Both the position numbers and the translations under genes were made by a program. Shown piece after piece: positions 22,709-33,114 of a DNA stretch of 64,000 nt; positions within the stretch are counted from its first letter, which is position 1, and every line of letters starts with the position of its first letter. The notes under the pieces were generated by a model that was not told the origin of the DNA, made no database searches, and was given only the letters and a program-made list of their open reading frames with translations. Source of the DNA: Zeugodacus cucurbitae (lineage: Eukaryota; Arthropoda; Insecta; Diptera; Tephritidae); the NCBI RefSeq assembly GCF_028554725.1, contig NC_071668.1:24406501-24470500 (forward strand), written 5' to 3'.

Positions 22709-23104
22709 TAATGAAACTTGAAGCACATGTTCCTTGCGACCTTGAGAGGGTTGCTTTCGAAAATGGGCAAAATCGGATTACTGCCACGCCCACCAAATGC
22801 GAAATCTGAAAACATCATAAAGTGTCATAACTAAGCCATTACTAAAGTTATAAAAGTAAAATTTAGAATAAAGGATCGCACTGAGAAGAAGCGTATTTGG
22901 ATGTAATTTTTTTGGGAAAGTGGGCGTAGCCCCGCCCCCATATCGGTTATTTGTATATATCTCTAAAACCAATAAGGCTATATAAACCAAACTTTCTGCA
23001 GTCAGTTCTCTTACGCTACCCACCACACACCCTGAAAATAGTTGAAATCGGATAAAACCACGCCCACCTCCTATACAAAGGTAAGGTTGAAAATTACTAA
23101 AAAT
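22709..23104 (+). mobile_element. mini-me element D, right part
   Basis: Continues element D from the target duplication with GAAAATGGGCAAAATCGG and CCACGCCCAC boxes, to GGTTGAAAATTACTAAAAA, where it is cut off by an LOA reverse transcriptase fragment. Confidence 0.8.
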
Positions 23105-23256
23105 TATATTCCCGGCTCAATTGCAGAAATCGATCAGTTACGTAACGAGCTGGTTAACAAACATTCTCGAAGGAACCCTTCGGTTAAATTACATTCCTTC
23201 ATTGTGGAGAAAAGTGAAGGTAATATACATACCAAAAGTGGGCAAAAGCTCTCACA
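23105..23256 (+). pseudogene. LOA-like reverse transcriptase fragment
   Basis: Matches 19030-19181 almost base for base (SYVTSWLTNILEGTLRLNY, WRKVKVIYIPKVGK). It is directly joined at its 3' side to the second copy of the unidentified repeat. Confidence 0.85.
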
Positions 23257-23561
23257 CAACTGACTCGTATATTATTTCGTTAGTATTACTCTTAAAAGTA
23301 ATGATACAGATCGTAATGGGGTCTTCGGGTATACAAGGAACAATTAACCCACGTAGGAATTTTAGCATTAATAACTTTCTTTTCTTTCTTTCTATTCTGA
23401 AAACTAAATTGTTTAGTTTTTTACCTGCTTTGTTGAAGGTCAAATTTATTACGCTGAATATAAATGATTTGGCTATAAAAAAGCAGGTAGATATATTTCG
23501 CAATCCGGTTGATCTTTGTTATCAATTTAAACAAAGGGATTTTCCTATAATAACAGTTATA
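23257..23561. repeat. Unidentified repeat of about 300 bp, copy 2
   Basis: See 21677-21975. This copy differs by a few substitutions and a TTTC-repeat expansion near 23381-23392. After ACAGTTATA it continues with CCTGCTAT. In copy 1 that word comes about 70 bp later, at the LOA junction, so the shared unit may extend beyond the 305 bp marked. Confidence 0.85.
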
Positions 23562-24170
23562 CCTGCTATTCTTAGTACAAAACCTAACATGTGTGAATGT
23601 GTGTTTTAGTATTGAAGTTTCCTTGTGTCGAGGCAAGCTTTTACAGAATATCAAATTATTAAAAATGTGCGCTAATATTCCCAAATATATGGTTTGCAGA
23701 CAGCAGCCAACACCTATTAATACCCATGCGAGACCTGTAACCCATCTGGATCGTGTACTATATTTCTTCCATAATACCAGCGAAGTGTACAGTTACAGAG
23801 CTGGCGAACGTACTAGTATGTTATTTGTTCTGAGGCATCTGCATATTATACCACCTGGTGAATACTGAGGTGGCATGAACCAAATTGCAAATGGAACAAT
23901 CTAAAAATATAGTTCAACGCTGGAAGTTGTTAACACTATAGTATTAGCTTTGACTGGTATCATTGTAACTATAGAATTAAATTATTTACTGAAATGAATA
24001 AATAATTAACATTTGTTATTACAAATTTTATTGTAATCAATTAAGTATTTATTATTTTTCAATTGTGATGGTTTTGATCGATGTAATTATGCGACTATAA
24101 GTCTCTTAGCTTACCTATAGCTAGAAAGCTACTCTAGTTAGTATAAGCCGCCTATGTTTGAGTATATCTA
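23562..24170 (+). other. Unassigned sequence with one orphan ORF
   Basis: An open frame at 23593-23868 (91 codons, no strong ATG context) ends THLDRVLYFFHNTSEVYSYR then GERTSMLFVLRHLHIIPPG. Its codon pattern looks more protein-like than its surroundings, but I recognise no family. It may be another piece of a mobile element. Confidence 0.3.
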
Positions 24171-24305
24171 TAAGGACGTACAAACAGACATACAGATTTC
24201 AACTCTACTCTTCATCCGATCACTTTGATATATGTACCTAAGCCCATATTTAACTCTTTTAGTTTTAGAACTTACAATTCACCATTAGGTGAACAGACCA
24301 AGTAT
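24171..24305 (-). mobile_element. Diverged mini-me end
   Basis: GACGTACAAACAGACATACAG, then GATCACTTTGATATATG and AACTCTTTTAGTTTTAGAAC follow the order of the reversed core and left end of mini-me. An old, decayed copy. Confidence 0.6.
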
Positions 24306-24417
24306 CTTCTGGGTAGCCAACAGACATCCGTTTGAAGGTGAGCTAAAGTGAGAAGGCGAAGCCGCTTCTGCGATTGTGCGTAGGGTTTAGGACCCACCAC
24401 TTAAAAAAACCTCCGTA

Positions 24418-24900
24418 ATGAAAGACCGAACAGAGCCTCGGGTGCGAAACCCCACTTTTGATGACGACCCCTGCAAACGTTTTAAGGATCACTGTTTGAG
24501 GGCATGCACCTGGAATGTCCGGACCCTTAATTGGGAAGGTGCCTCTGCCCAGCAGGTTGATGTCCCCGTAAGAGTAAAGGCTGACATAACCGCCATTCAA
24601 GAAATGCGATGGACAAGACAAGGACGGAAGAAGGTGTGTCCTTGTGACATCTACTACAGCGGCCATATAAAGGAGCGCAAATTCGGTGTGGAATTCGTGG
24701 TGGGAGAGAGACTCCGTCGTCGAGTCCTGGCATTCAGGTGGATGAATTTCTAGCCAGAATCCACTTTAAAGCGAGGCTCTTCAACATATCGCTTATTTGC
24801 GCCCACGCCCCAACAGAAGAGAAGGCCGATGTGACCAATGATACTTTTTATGAGCGCCTAGAAAGCATCCATGAGCGCCACGATGTCAAAATATAAAAAA
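24418..24900 (+). pseudogene. RTE-clade endonuclease fragment
   Basis: Frame from 24418 reads LRACTWNVRTLNWEGA, then ADITAIQEMRWTRQG and CDIYYSGHIKERKFGVEFVV. This is the APE-like endonuclease start of RTE-type retrotransposons (proteins often mislabelled craniofacial development protein 2-like). After a frameshift near 24735, ISLICAHAPTEEK and FYERLESIHERHDVK follow, and the match stops at 24891. The polymerase half is absent here; related polymerase halves lie at 36206 and 61636. The catalytic QE pair is retained. Confidence 0.8.
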
Positions 24901-25578
24901 AATAAAAAATACAAAATCAAACACTTAATGAACAAAATGTTGGCTTTTAAAAATTCAATTAACGCCACAAAAATTTCTAAGCACAAATGCACACATCTAA
25001 ATGTATGCACGTGTGTGTGTGTGTGCTTATTTAACGCACTGATGCACAAATTTCAAATTACACACTTAGCCAATTCAAATAGCTACTGAAGTGATTTGTG
25101 CATACTTATAGGCGCATTACATCGGTTTCGGTTATTTTTCCGTTGAATGCAGAGCTTGTGGTAAATAAACAGCATGCATTTAAATTGCACTTTTAATATT
25201 TAGGCAAATAATTGCCGCAAAGCAATCAATTGGACTTGAAATCAAATTTGGCAAACCAATATTATGTAACTGAGTGTGAATTTACTTGCATATATATTCA
25301 TATTACATACATAAGTAAGCAAGTAAAAAAAATTTACCGCATTTGCGATATTTGATGAAAGTTATAGTTATTTATTATTTTCTGGCTGTTTTGAAATTTT
25401 CAAAAAAAATGAATACTCCTTCATTTTGACGCCATTTCCGGTGACCCCGCGTTGTCAGCATAACTTCAGGTCAGCAGAACTTCAGGACAGGATCATCCTA
25501 AATGACAAAAAAAAAAAATGAGGAAAAAATGTGTTTTAGTTAAGACCTCGTGCTTGAACGATGAAAACACAAAAAAAA
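24901..25578. other. AT-rich stretch, nothing supported
   Basis: A short GT run (about 25010-25024) and A-rich tracts only. Confidence 0.6.
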
Positions 25579-25850
25579 ACAAATAAGGAAAAGCTAAGTT
25601 CGGGTGCAACCGAACATTTTATACTCTCGAAATTTATTGCTATATTTTTAAAATCACACACAATTTGACCAATATAATCGGCATAAAGTCCAATAGAAAA
25701 ACGAAAATCATCATATATAGTATATAGCCTGAGGATATAATATATAGGTTGAATTCCTGAACCGATTCCACTCATTTTCATCACTAACATACATTATATC
25801 TGAGAGTAGAGAGAGATGAGCATATCATTTGGCTAATAGCCTAGACAGAC
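25579..25850 (-). mobile_element. mini-me element F, left part (split by a gypsy-type element)
   Basis: ACAAATAAGGAAAAGCTAAG, GTTCGGGTGCAACCGAAC and TATACTCTCGAAATTTATT give the reversed right end. The left end follows at 28848-29122, beyond the LTR element. Confidence 0.75.
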
Positions 25851-25887
25851 GGCAGAGTTAACCCATTAACTGCGCTTTTAATCAGTT

Positions 25888-25984
25888 CCTAACAATATAA
25901 GAATAAAGGAAGCTAAGGTTGTAATTTAGAGTGTTGCGCTGTAGTGTAAAGTTAGCGCGGTAGTAATTGTAGGAGGTTGCCACA
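25888..25984 (-). repeat. 3' LTR remnant of the gypsy-type element
   Basis: Only about 97 bp match the 5' LTR; the rest is deleted or diverged. It is preceded on the minus strand by a purine-rich AGGAGGGGAG tract that would serve as the polypurine primer. Confidence 0.7.
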
Positions 25985-26039
25985 GTACTCCCCTCCTAGA
26001 CACTTTGGGAAGTGGCGATAAAGGCTGGTTTCAATCGAT

Positions 26040-27680
26040 CGATTGAAACTTTAACTATGCTGCCGTTCTCGCCTATTGAAAAATATTTAGGAAATCGTTG
26101 AATGACCTTGTATGGTCCTTTGTATGGTGGCGATAGCGATGGTCGTATTAGCATCATCTCGAATAAAAACTTGTTCTCAGGTTTTCAGTCCTGAGTGAAC
26201 GAATACTTTTTGCTTTGTATGCCAAGTGGTGTCCACTGGTCGTAGATCTCTCATACATTTGCGTAGTTCTTTGACCATGTCTGTTTCGTTGATCGTTGGT
26301 TTTGTATCCGTAAAAAATTCCGAGGGTAATCGGAGATTCTCTCCATAAACTAGAACGGCTGGTGATGCATCTAAGTCGTTTTTGTACGTGGATCGTAATT
26401 CCAATAATATTAGAGGTAAATACGAAGTCCATTGATTAGTGTTGTGACATAGGAGTGCTGCTTTTAAAGTACGGTGCCATTTAAAGATTCGGCGGAAAGA
26501 GCATTTATGCGTGAAAGCAGGTCGGCTGTAACGTTATCTTCACTTACATGACGAATGTCGGTGGTGATCTGTGCTATGAAGTCGAGTTGACGGATCTGTC
26601 GATTAGAAGCTCGGTCAAGCTTCTGTTGAAAAGCGTAAATAAGCGGCTTGTGATCGGTATAAATATGACATCGGCGACCATCGACCATGTATCTAAAATG
26701 TCGTAATGCTAGGTGCTAAATGTCGTATGTGCTATATCTTTTTTCAGCACTAGTGAATTTACGAGAAAAAAATCCTAAAGGTTGTAGGGCACCATCCACG
26801 ATTTGATTTAATACAGCGCCAGCGGCGAAATCTGACGCGTCTACCCATAGGAAAGTTCCGTATTGTGTAGTGGATGAGCGAGTAATGTACAGTTGGATAG
26901 TTGCTCCTTACATGCTGTGAAGCTGTCCAACGTTTTTGCTGACCATGTAAGCGGTGTGGTATCGTTTCGACGATTACTCCGTACCATGTCGAAAAGAGGG
27001 CCTTGATTCTTCAGTGCGTTCGGTATGAAGCGACGATAAAAATTGAGCATTGCTAGAAAACGCTTCAATTCCTTGACAATTTTCGATTGTTAAAAATTTC
27101 GTAGGGCCTTAACGCGTTCTGGTAATGGTCGAATACCATCTTTCGTAATAGAGTGTCCGAGAAATCGTAGTTCCGAGACGCCGAGTTCGGATTTGAAACG
27201 TGTGATATCACCGTATTCCTCGAGAATATTTGAAAAAGTTGAATTTGCGTTAAATGATTTAATGCCGGGTATACGAGTTTTGTCTATTTCGCAAACCGTC
27301 TTTAATTCGGTTTTGCGATCGAGTAGACATCTATTTTTTAGGTCAACTAAAAGTTCGAAGTGTGCTAGAAAATCAGCACCAATAATTGCTTGAGAAACAT
27401 CAGCAATTAGGAAATTCCATAAAAATTCGCGTCGTAAATTGAGGTTAAGTTTGAGGATCGCCTCACCGTATATAGAGATGGGCGAACCGTCTGCAGCAAA
27501 CAGTTTCATACCGTTAGGTGAAGCGCGGGCTATGTTAGCGCACTTTGGTAAAACGGAGACGTCCGCACCGGTATCTATTAAAAAATGCATTTTTGTTGAC
27601 GTGTCGTATATGCGTAAACGGTATGTTTGAGCAGTTTTAGATTGCTTGCCTAAATCTAAAACTGTAGCAGCCGAGCTGGC
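26040..27680 (-). pseudogene. Pol remnant of the gypsy-type element
   Basis: The protease region is clear: FLIDTGADVSVLP has the catalytic DTG, and IIGADFL the second motif. About 20 residues into the reverse transcriptase the sequence jumps to LRFLGHSITKDGIRPLPERV, so the palm with the YxDD site is missing. The connection (RFLAMLNFYRRFIP), RNase H (WVDASDFAAGAVL, YTDHKPLIYAF) and a late integrase segment (TPxVLVYGE-like, LRLPSEFF) follow. The integrase zinc and DDE core are deleted between about 26465 and the next motif. There is a stop near 27090. Not functional. Confidence 0.85.
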
Positions 27681-28493
27681 CTACGATGATTTTTTTGATG
27701 ACAAAAAATTGCAGGGCTCTCTGCATTTAGTTGCTTTCGCGCCGAATTTGTTGTGGTACCAACATAACGATTTATCCGGTTTATTTAACAGAGTATGGGG
27801 TTCACGTGACCTAGACCGTGATCGCGAACGAATGCTTGATCCCTTTCTACTAAAAAGTCTATGTACTTGCCTGGTTAGTTCCACTATTTCGAGTTTGAGG
27901 TTGGAAACTTCACTAAGCGTAAGTACCTCTTGAGCGTTGTTGTTGCGAATCCCGATGCTTTCGATGATGGAATCGGCGATTTTGAGCTTTTCCACCATAG
28001 CGACGTTTGTGGCTATTATTGCTGCTTGTACGTATGGAGGAAGTCGGCTTACCCACAGATCGTGCAGAATGCTGTCACTCAGAGTCGTCCCGGCCGCGCT
28101 TTTCATCTCATTGAATAATTCGCTGGGGCGTCGATCGCCCAGAACCATGTCCTTAAGAACTCGTTGCAGCCGACGCTGTTGACTGTCCGAAAAATATTCG
28201 ATTATTTTCTCCTGGATGTACTTGTTTTTAAAATTAGTCGGTGCTGCGTCCACTATGCAGCGAAGCTCCATCAGCTTCTTAGGCGGCACACTAGCGAGAA
28301 CGATGTCGTATTTCTTATTGTCGCTGTTTATCGAAGAAGCGCTAAACCAAAAATCCAGGGAATAAAAATATGCTTCGATATTGTCCTCTGTCATCGTTGG
28401 TAATGGCAATCGTGGAGTAGAGTTTGGATTATCCAAAATACTGTCATCGGAGTAGCGGTTTCCAGAAACCACATGGCTGTCGTTTAAAGCCAT
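27681..28493 (-). CDS. Gag protein of the gypsy-type element
   Basis: 270 codons from an ATG at 28493 to a stop at 27681, intact. The N-terminal two thirds are helical capsid-like sequence with FWFSASSI and RLPPYVQAAI, as in capsid domains of insect gypsy-type elements. A basic RSRSRSRSREPH run is followed by CWYHNKFGAKATKCREPC, a variant zinc-knuckle region. It would package element RNA. The gene sits directly downstream of the 5' LTR and primer-binding site. It is the only intact ORF of the element. Pol follows in another frame, consistent with frameshift expression (inference). Confidence 0.85.
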   Translation of the reverse strand: MALNDSHVVSGNRYSDDSILDNPNSTPRLPLPTMTEDNIEAYFYSLDFWFSASSINSDNKKYDIVLASVPPKKLMELRCIVDAAPTNFKNKYIQEKIIEYFSDSQQRRLQRVLKDMVLGDRRPSELFNEMKSAAGTTLSDSILHDLWVSRLPPYVQAAIIATNVAMVEKLKIADSIIESIGIRNNNAQEVLTLSEVSNLKLEIVELTRQVHRLFSRKGSSIRSRSRSRSREPHTLLNKPDKSLCWYHNKFGAKATKCREPCNFLSSKKSS

Positions 28494-28563
28494 TCGAATG
28501 TGTAGCTTAAGCTTATTGCTTCAGCTTTGTTGTTGCGTTCACTTTACCTGACGGGTCACCAGA

Positions 28564-28847
28564 TGTAGAGTTCACCAGGCGTGGGGATCGGTAGACGTGT
28601 ATAGCGGTATGTCAGTATGTACCAATATGAGTACGCAGGTACGAGTAGGCGCGAGAATAAATAAAAGATGCTTACTGCTTGACGTCCAAAATTGGAGAGA
28701 GTGAGTTTATTGCTAATTCTTGCTTAAGTACAAACATGATAAGATATTAAGGATAAAAGGAATAAAGGATTAAAAGCTAGGGTTGTAATTTAGAGTGTTG
28801 CGTGTAGTGTAAAGTTAGCGCCGTAGTAATTGTAGGAGGTTGCCACA
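28564..28847 (-). repeat. 5' LTR of the gypsy-type element, with primer-binding site beside it
   Basis: On the minus strand it starts TGTGGCAACC and ends GAACTCTACA (TG...CA). Immediately downstream is TCTGGTGACCCG, a plausible tRNA primer-binding site. AATAAATAAAAG-type A-rich signals occur inside. Confidence 0.75.
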
Positions 28848-29122
28848 TATATATAGCAGCCTTCGTATATACAAACAGCCGATTTGTGGACGGGGCCACG
28901 CCCACTTACCCAATAAAAAATTACATCAAAATATGGCCCTTACTAGTGCGATCCTTTATTCCAAATTCTACTTGTATAACTTTATTTATGGCTTAGTTAT
29001 GACACTTTATGTGTTTTCGGTCTTCGCCATTTTGCGGTGTCGTTTAATTTTATGATGTACAACAACCGTTATGTGAATAAAACAATAATACTCTCTTAGC
29101 AGCTTTTGTTGCGAGAGTATAA
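28848..29122 (-). mobile_element. mini-me element F, right part
   Basis: GGGGCCACGCCCACTTACCC, CTTTATTTATGGCTTAGTTA and TTGTTGCGAGAGTATAAT mark the reversed left half. It is internally deleted: the core and GTCC tract are absent. Confidence 0.75.
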
Positions 29123-31059
29123 TAAAAATTGGAATTTTGGCAGACATTTTTCCAAAAAAATAAAAAATTCAGTCAAATTTGCTTGATATTTTGTTTTTTT
29201 TTTGATAGTTGTAATTGAAAAGAATAAAAATCCTTCGTTCAAGCACGAGTAAATTGTATCACGAACACCTGTGCAAAATTTCATCAACATCGGTTGCGTA
29301 GTTTTCGAGAATATTTGACACAGGCTTTGAAAACACGGTTCCGAGAAAAACGCGTTTAAAGTTTTGAGTAACAATAATACCTGACTTGGAGCGCACACCT
29401 TCCAAAGCTGTATCTTCAAAACTATAATTCGGATCGACTTGAAAATTTACGATAATATTCTTGAGATGTCGTAGAAATTAATAAACAAAAAACAAAAAAA
29501 AAAAATCAATCCATAAAACCCACGAAACCCATGTAACACCTTAAATTAACGGTTCCATTAGCACTTAACCCTCTCATGTTCGAATAAAAATGGGCGGAGC
29601 TAACAATTTTTTAGTACATATTTATATTAGTCTTAACTCAAATATGAAGTGATAAAAATTACAAAGTCCTTTGTACCCTGGTTACAGGATGTTGCCTATA
29701 GGTAACAATTAAATTATTTATAAATAAACTAAACACTTTTCTCATTGCTGATTTGTTTGAAATAACTTTCTTATCTTTGTTTATTTATATAGTTTTGTTT
29801 TAAAATAAAACAATTATTTTTTATTTTTTTGAACACTTTTTGTATAACCGCTTTTATATAACTTTTTTCGCGAAACCGATTTTCACAATTCCACTCTGCG
29901 GAGAACGCCTACTGAATGATACGTGCACAGCTCATAACAAAAAATTTAACTGTAAGCTTGCACTGGTCAAAAAAATGTAAATAAGTGGAAATGTTGCCTA
30001 TAGTCTACATTGGGCATGAAAGGATAAAGCCGTCTCTAACAGTTATTCATGAACCCAATTTAATTTGTAAGCACTTAAAATTGCATTTGTATTTGTATTG
30101 ATTTATACAAATATTATACTATATTAGTGTGTATTCTTAGCATATAAATTGTTGAAATTTGACTTTGTTTTTGTAAATTATATGAATGCATATTTTTACA
30201 GCACAACAATTGAATGGCAACTGATTGTGTGCGAGTACTCATATCAGTATTAGTAACCGCGCGGCAATACAAACTGCATATTTCTGTTATTTGTATATTC
30301 TGAATCAATTTGCCATACTTATCTACATATCCACATACATACATACACTTATATTAATGCGCACAAAAGAAGCGTCGTCCACACAGCTTATATAATTATG
30401 TGATTGCTATGTGTGGTGTCTGCATTCGCATGCAATTAATTGATTTGCATTTATGTAATTGCTGTAATTGTTTTATTGTTTTAAACAATCAATGGTTGGT
30501 TTGAGTTTATGACTTTTTGTTGTTTTAACATGTAATAATCAATAGAATCAATGGCATAAACGGAATTTAAAATGACTTCAGCTGTCAAACTGTTTTTGTA
30601 TATAGCAATACAATTCTACTATATTATTTGTGGTGTTGTATAAATATTTGCAGATAACACAATGTTATATAAATAAAAGGCGTGTGCAAAAATGCAGGCA
30701 ATTAATAAATTCATGCATTTGCATATGCGCACTTGCTTAAAGGTGCGGTTAGACGTGGCTGTGGAAAGTAGTTTTCATCAAATTTCGCCATCAAAGAAAT
30801 AAATTGTTAGGCTTAACAACCGAAATGACATTTTTATATGGACTAGAAAAACGAAAACCATTCTGTGGGCCAACACACTACAGCATATAGCAATTGTATT
30901 AACACTTCTTACATAGATAATTGAAAAATTAGAAAGTTTATTACTGCATGTTTGCATTTAAATATAGGTATATTTGAAAAAAAATTAAAGGTGCTCTTTA
31001 AAATACATGAGCATGAGTATACGCTTTAAAATACAAGCCGTTAAATTGAAAAAAATTCT
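29123..31059. other. No supported gene
   Basis: 29123-29480 has the feel of an old interspersed repeat (TTTCATCAACATCGGTTGCG, GTTTTCGAGAATATTTG) but no family is recognised. The remainder is AT-rich with scattered TTGCATATG-type words. Confidence 0.5.
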
Positions 31060-31514
31060 TTAGGCACATCGATTTAAATTGCTCAACAACAATTGTCTCC
31101 AGCAATTTTGCGTTGGTCGTATCATCATTTGGGCAAATGGTAAAGATTCGTAGTTTTTTATAGCACACCAGTTTACACCGGCCTTATCATCTCCATAGAG
31201 TCCATTTAAATGACTGCGAAATAAAGGATAGTTTATTAAAAACTTTAATAATGAAAACTTGTTTACCTTCTATAGCAACTGTGATACCACCAACCGCCTT
31301 CATATAACTTTGCACAACTTCCAGCACCCCAAATATCATTATCACGATCGTACGTTGAAAATTTGTATCCCAATTGAGAGCTTAAGGAATCGCCTGCAGT
31401 TCCGCTATAATCACCCACACTCTTCAAAATGTAGTCCTCTGACTCATCCCCAATTAGAAATAGGGAATATTTTGCATAGTATTTTTCGCCACGATAAACC
31501 TCTTGAAAACACAA
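31060..31514 (-). pseudogene. Fibrinogen-related protein, copy 3, C-terminal half
   Basis: Two exons on the minus strand: 31514-31267 and 31213-31060, with a 53-bp intron (GT...AG) at the same place as the last intron of copy 1. They encode GEKYYAKYSLFLIGDESEDY, GDYSGTAGDSL, the YDRDND calcium-binding loop, CAKLYEGGWWYHSCYRSHLN (C-terminal Cys pair) and QMMIRPT. The frame is open through the stop at 31060. The first half of the fibrinogen domain and the signal peptide are not found. A TTGTGTTTTCAAG tract at the 5' edge could be a splice acceptor from a distant exon, but a mini-me element lies right upstream. So it is either a truncated gene or the last exons of a gene with a large intron. Confidence 0.75.
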
Positions 31515-31616
31515 TTTGTGGATTGTGGAACCAAAGTCGTTCTGACCGAAATTTTGTGTTTTCCATGTGTTTTCATTGACAATTCACAAATTTATTTGTT
31601 TGTTTACATTTGAACA

Positions 31617-32006
31617 TTTTTATACTCCCGCAACGTGTTGCTAAGAAAGTATCAAAGTTTTGTTCTCATGTTGAAACATCAGGAATTACACCATCTTTCA
31701 TATAATGATTTTTGTTTTCTAGTGGACTTTGTGCGCAATATATGAGTCTGGGCATGTAATTTTAAGCGCTTTTTTTTCTCAAAAAATTTTTGAATTTATT
31801 CTGCCCTGTACCCTAGTTATCAAATTGTCAGTGAGAGATCACCAGCATAATAGGGTGAAAAAGGTAATACAGTATGTGTATAATGTTGAAATATAAAAAC
31901 TTACTATTCGAGAAAAGAAAAGAAAACGCGCTTAATAACATTAAACAAATAAATTGCGAGAGTATAATATGTTCGGTCACACGCGAACTTAACCCCTCCT
32001 TTCTTA
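31617..32006 (+). mobile_element. mini-me repeat, internally deleted
   Basis: TATACTCCCGCAACGTGTTG at the left and AATTGCGAGAGTATAATATG with a GTTCGGTCACACGCGAAC hairpin at the right; the middle is short. Confidence 0.75.
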
Positions 32007-32259
32007 TATTTATTTCTGTTTCTCCATTATTTTGAAAAAGTAGTGGAATTTGTTTACAATATCAAATGACAATTTAGAGCTGGTGAAATATATCTTCCAA
32101 TAATATCGACTAAACTAGAGCAGACATCGATTATAATAAGTGGAATGTAAGTTTTCAAGAAGTTTTCAGCGAAAACTGTGATTTCGTTTGACAAATTTTG
32201 CATGGATGAAAACACAAGTTTTCGAACGAAAACCCATTTTTTCAATGACAACATGTTTT

Positions 32260-32395
32260 CAATGTCGGTCCGAACGTGGTATAAGATGGCTCGGCCACGT
32301 AACGAGAATGGATAATAAGAGCGTACAGAAAAAAAATGTAGAGGCTACAGCACTCGCCACTAAAGCAAGGCGAGGACCACGATCGACATGAATTA
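32260..32395 (+). pseudogene. Non-LTR element 3' fragment
   Basis: GIRWLGHVTRMDNKSVQK, then RRGPRST, resembles the RLRWLGHVVRMDE...GRGRP end of the RTE-like polymerases at 37620-37740 and 62950-63060. Very short. Confidence 0.45.
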
Positions 32396-32639
32396 AAATT
32401 TGAAAGAAACTTCAAATGACCGAGATAGGCCTCTCAGGTCACATTTCCAGCAGTCCAAAACTGACAAGGGGATCTGTAGCGCTAAAATATGATGATGAAA
32501 ATTACGTGCTTCTTAAAAACTTAAAATTTAAAAAATATTTGTTTACCGCCTTGTTCGTACCAATTCGAACAATACAAATTATCACGTATGCAGAAATCCG
32601 CTTAGAAAAGAGGAAACTATGTCAAGGAAAATATATATA

Positions 32640-33110
32640 TCGACCATATCACTATCAAGACATATTCGAGATGATCTACACATGAAAGCCTATCGTTGGT
32701 CAACTGTTCATCTTCTGATAACGCGTAAATTAGATTCAACACATGCAAGTGGCTTCTTCAGTGGCACGTGGTCAATGGCCATGAAAGCATTATTTTAACA
32801 GACAAAAAGTTCAATGTTGAAAAAGTTTTTGATAGACAAAACGAGAAAATCTAGGCAAAAACTTCCATAGACGCAAAAAATATAATTCCAAGCGTTCAAC
32901 ATGGTTACCATTGAGCTACAGAATTGTCTCTAACACTTCTGTGTACAAGATCTTGAAACGGTGGTAAAATTGTATGAGCAGGGTGTTTTAGAAGGCGTGA
33001 TAAAGCAGTTAAGTAATACTATCTTCGATGGAAAGCATTGAATCTTCTTTTGCTCCAGCAAAATATCCACCCAGCAGTGACTTTAAAACAATATTACAGG
33101 TATAAAGCTG
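32640..33110 (+). pseudogene. Decayed Tc1/mariner-superfamily transposase
   Basis: The combined frames read HIRDDLHMKAYRWSTVHLLI, LLQWHVVNGHESIILTDKKF, VEKVFDRQNEKI and AKTSIDAKNIIPSVQ. This order matches transposases with a SDEKxF first-catalytic-Asp motif followed by FNxQNDRVYA. The Asp of LTDKK occupies the catalytic place. Several stops and frameshifts are present and the second half is not readable, so it is an old relic. No terminal repeats were located. Confidence 0.65.
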
Positions 33111-33114
33111 TACA

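Larger units (their letters stand above)
25888..28847 (-). mobile_element. Internally deleted Ty3/gypsy-type LTR retrotransposon
   Basis: Bounded on the right by a 284-bp 5' LTR (28564-28847) and on the left by a truncated 3' LTR (about 25888-25984). The two share the block from GCTAAGGTTGTAATTTAGAG to GGAGGTTGCCACA. Gag, protease, part of reverse transcriptase, RNase H and the C-terminal part of integrase appear in that order on the minus strand. Total about 3.0 kb against roughly 5 kb expected; the reverse transcriptase core and the integrase core are missing. It lies inside mini-me element F. Confidence 0.85.

Noticed and set aside
22691..22710. Interstitial telomere repeat
   Set aside because: Only about three CCTAA units, located exactly at the 3' end of a non-LTR element next to its target duplication; it is best explained as the element tail.
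32416..32685. 89-codon plus-strand frame
   Set aside because: It overlaps the start of the transposase relic in another frame and lacks motifs.
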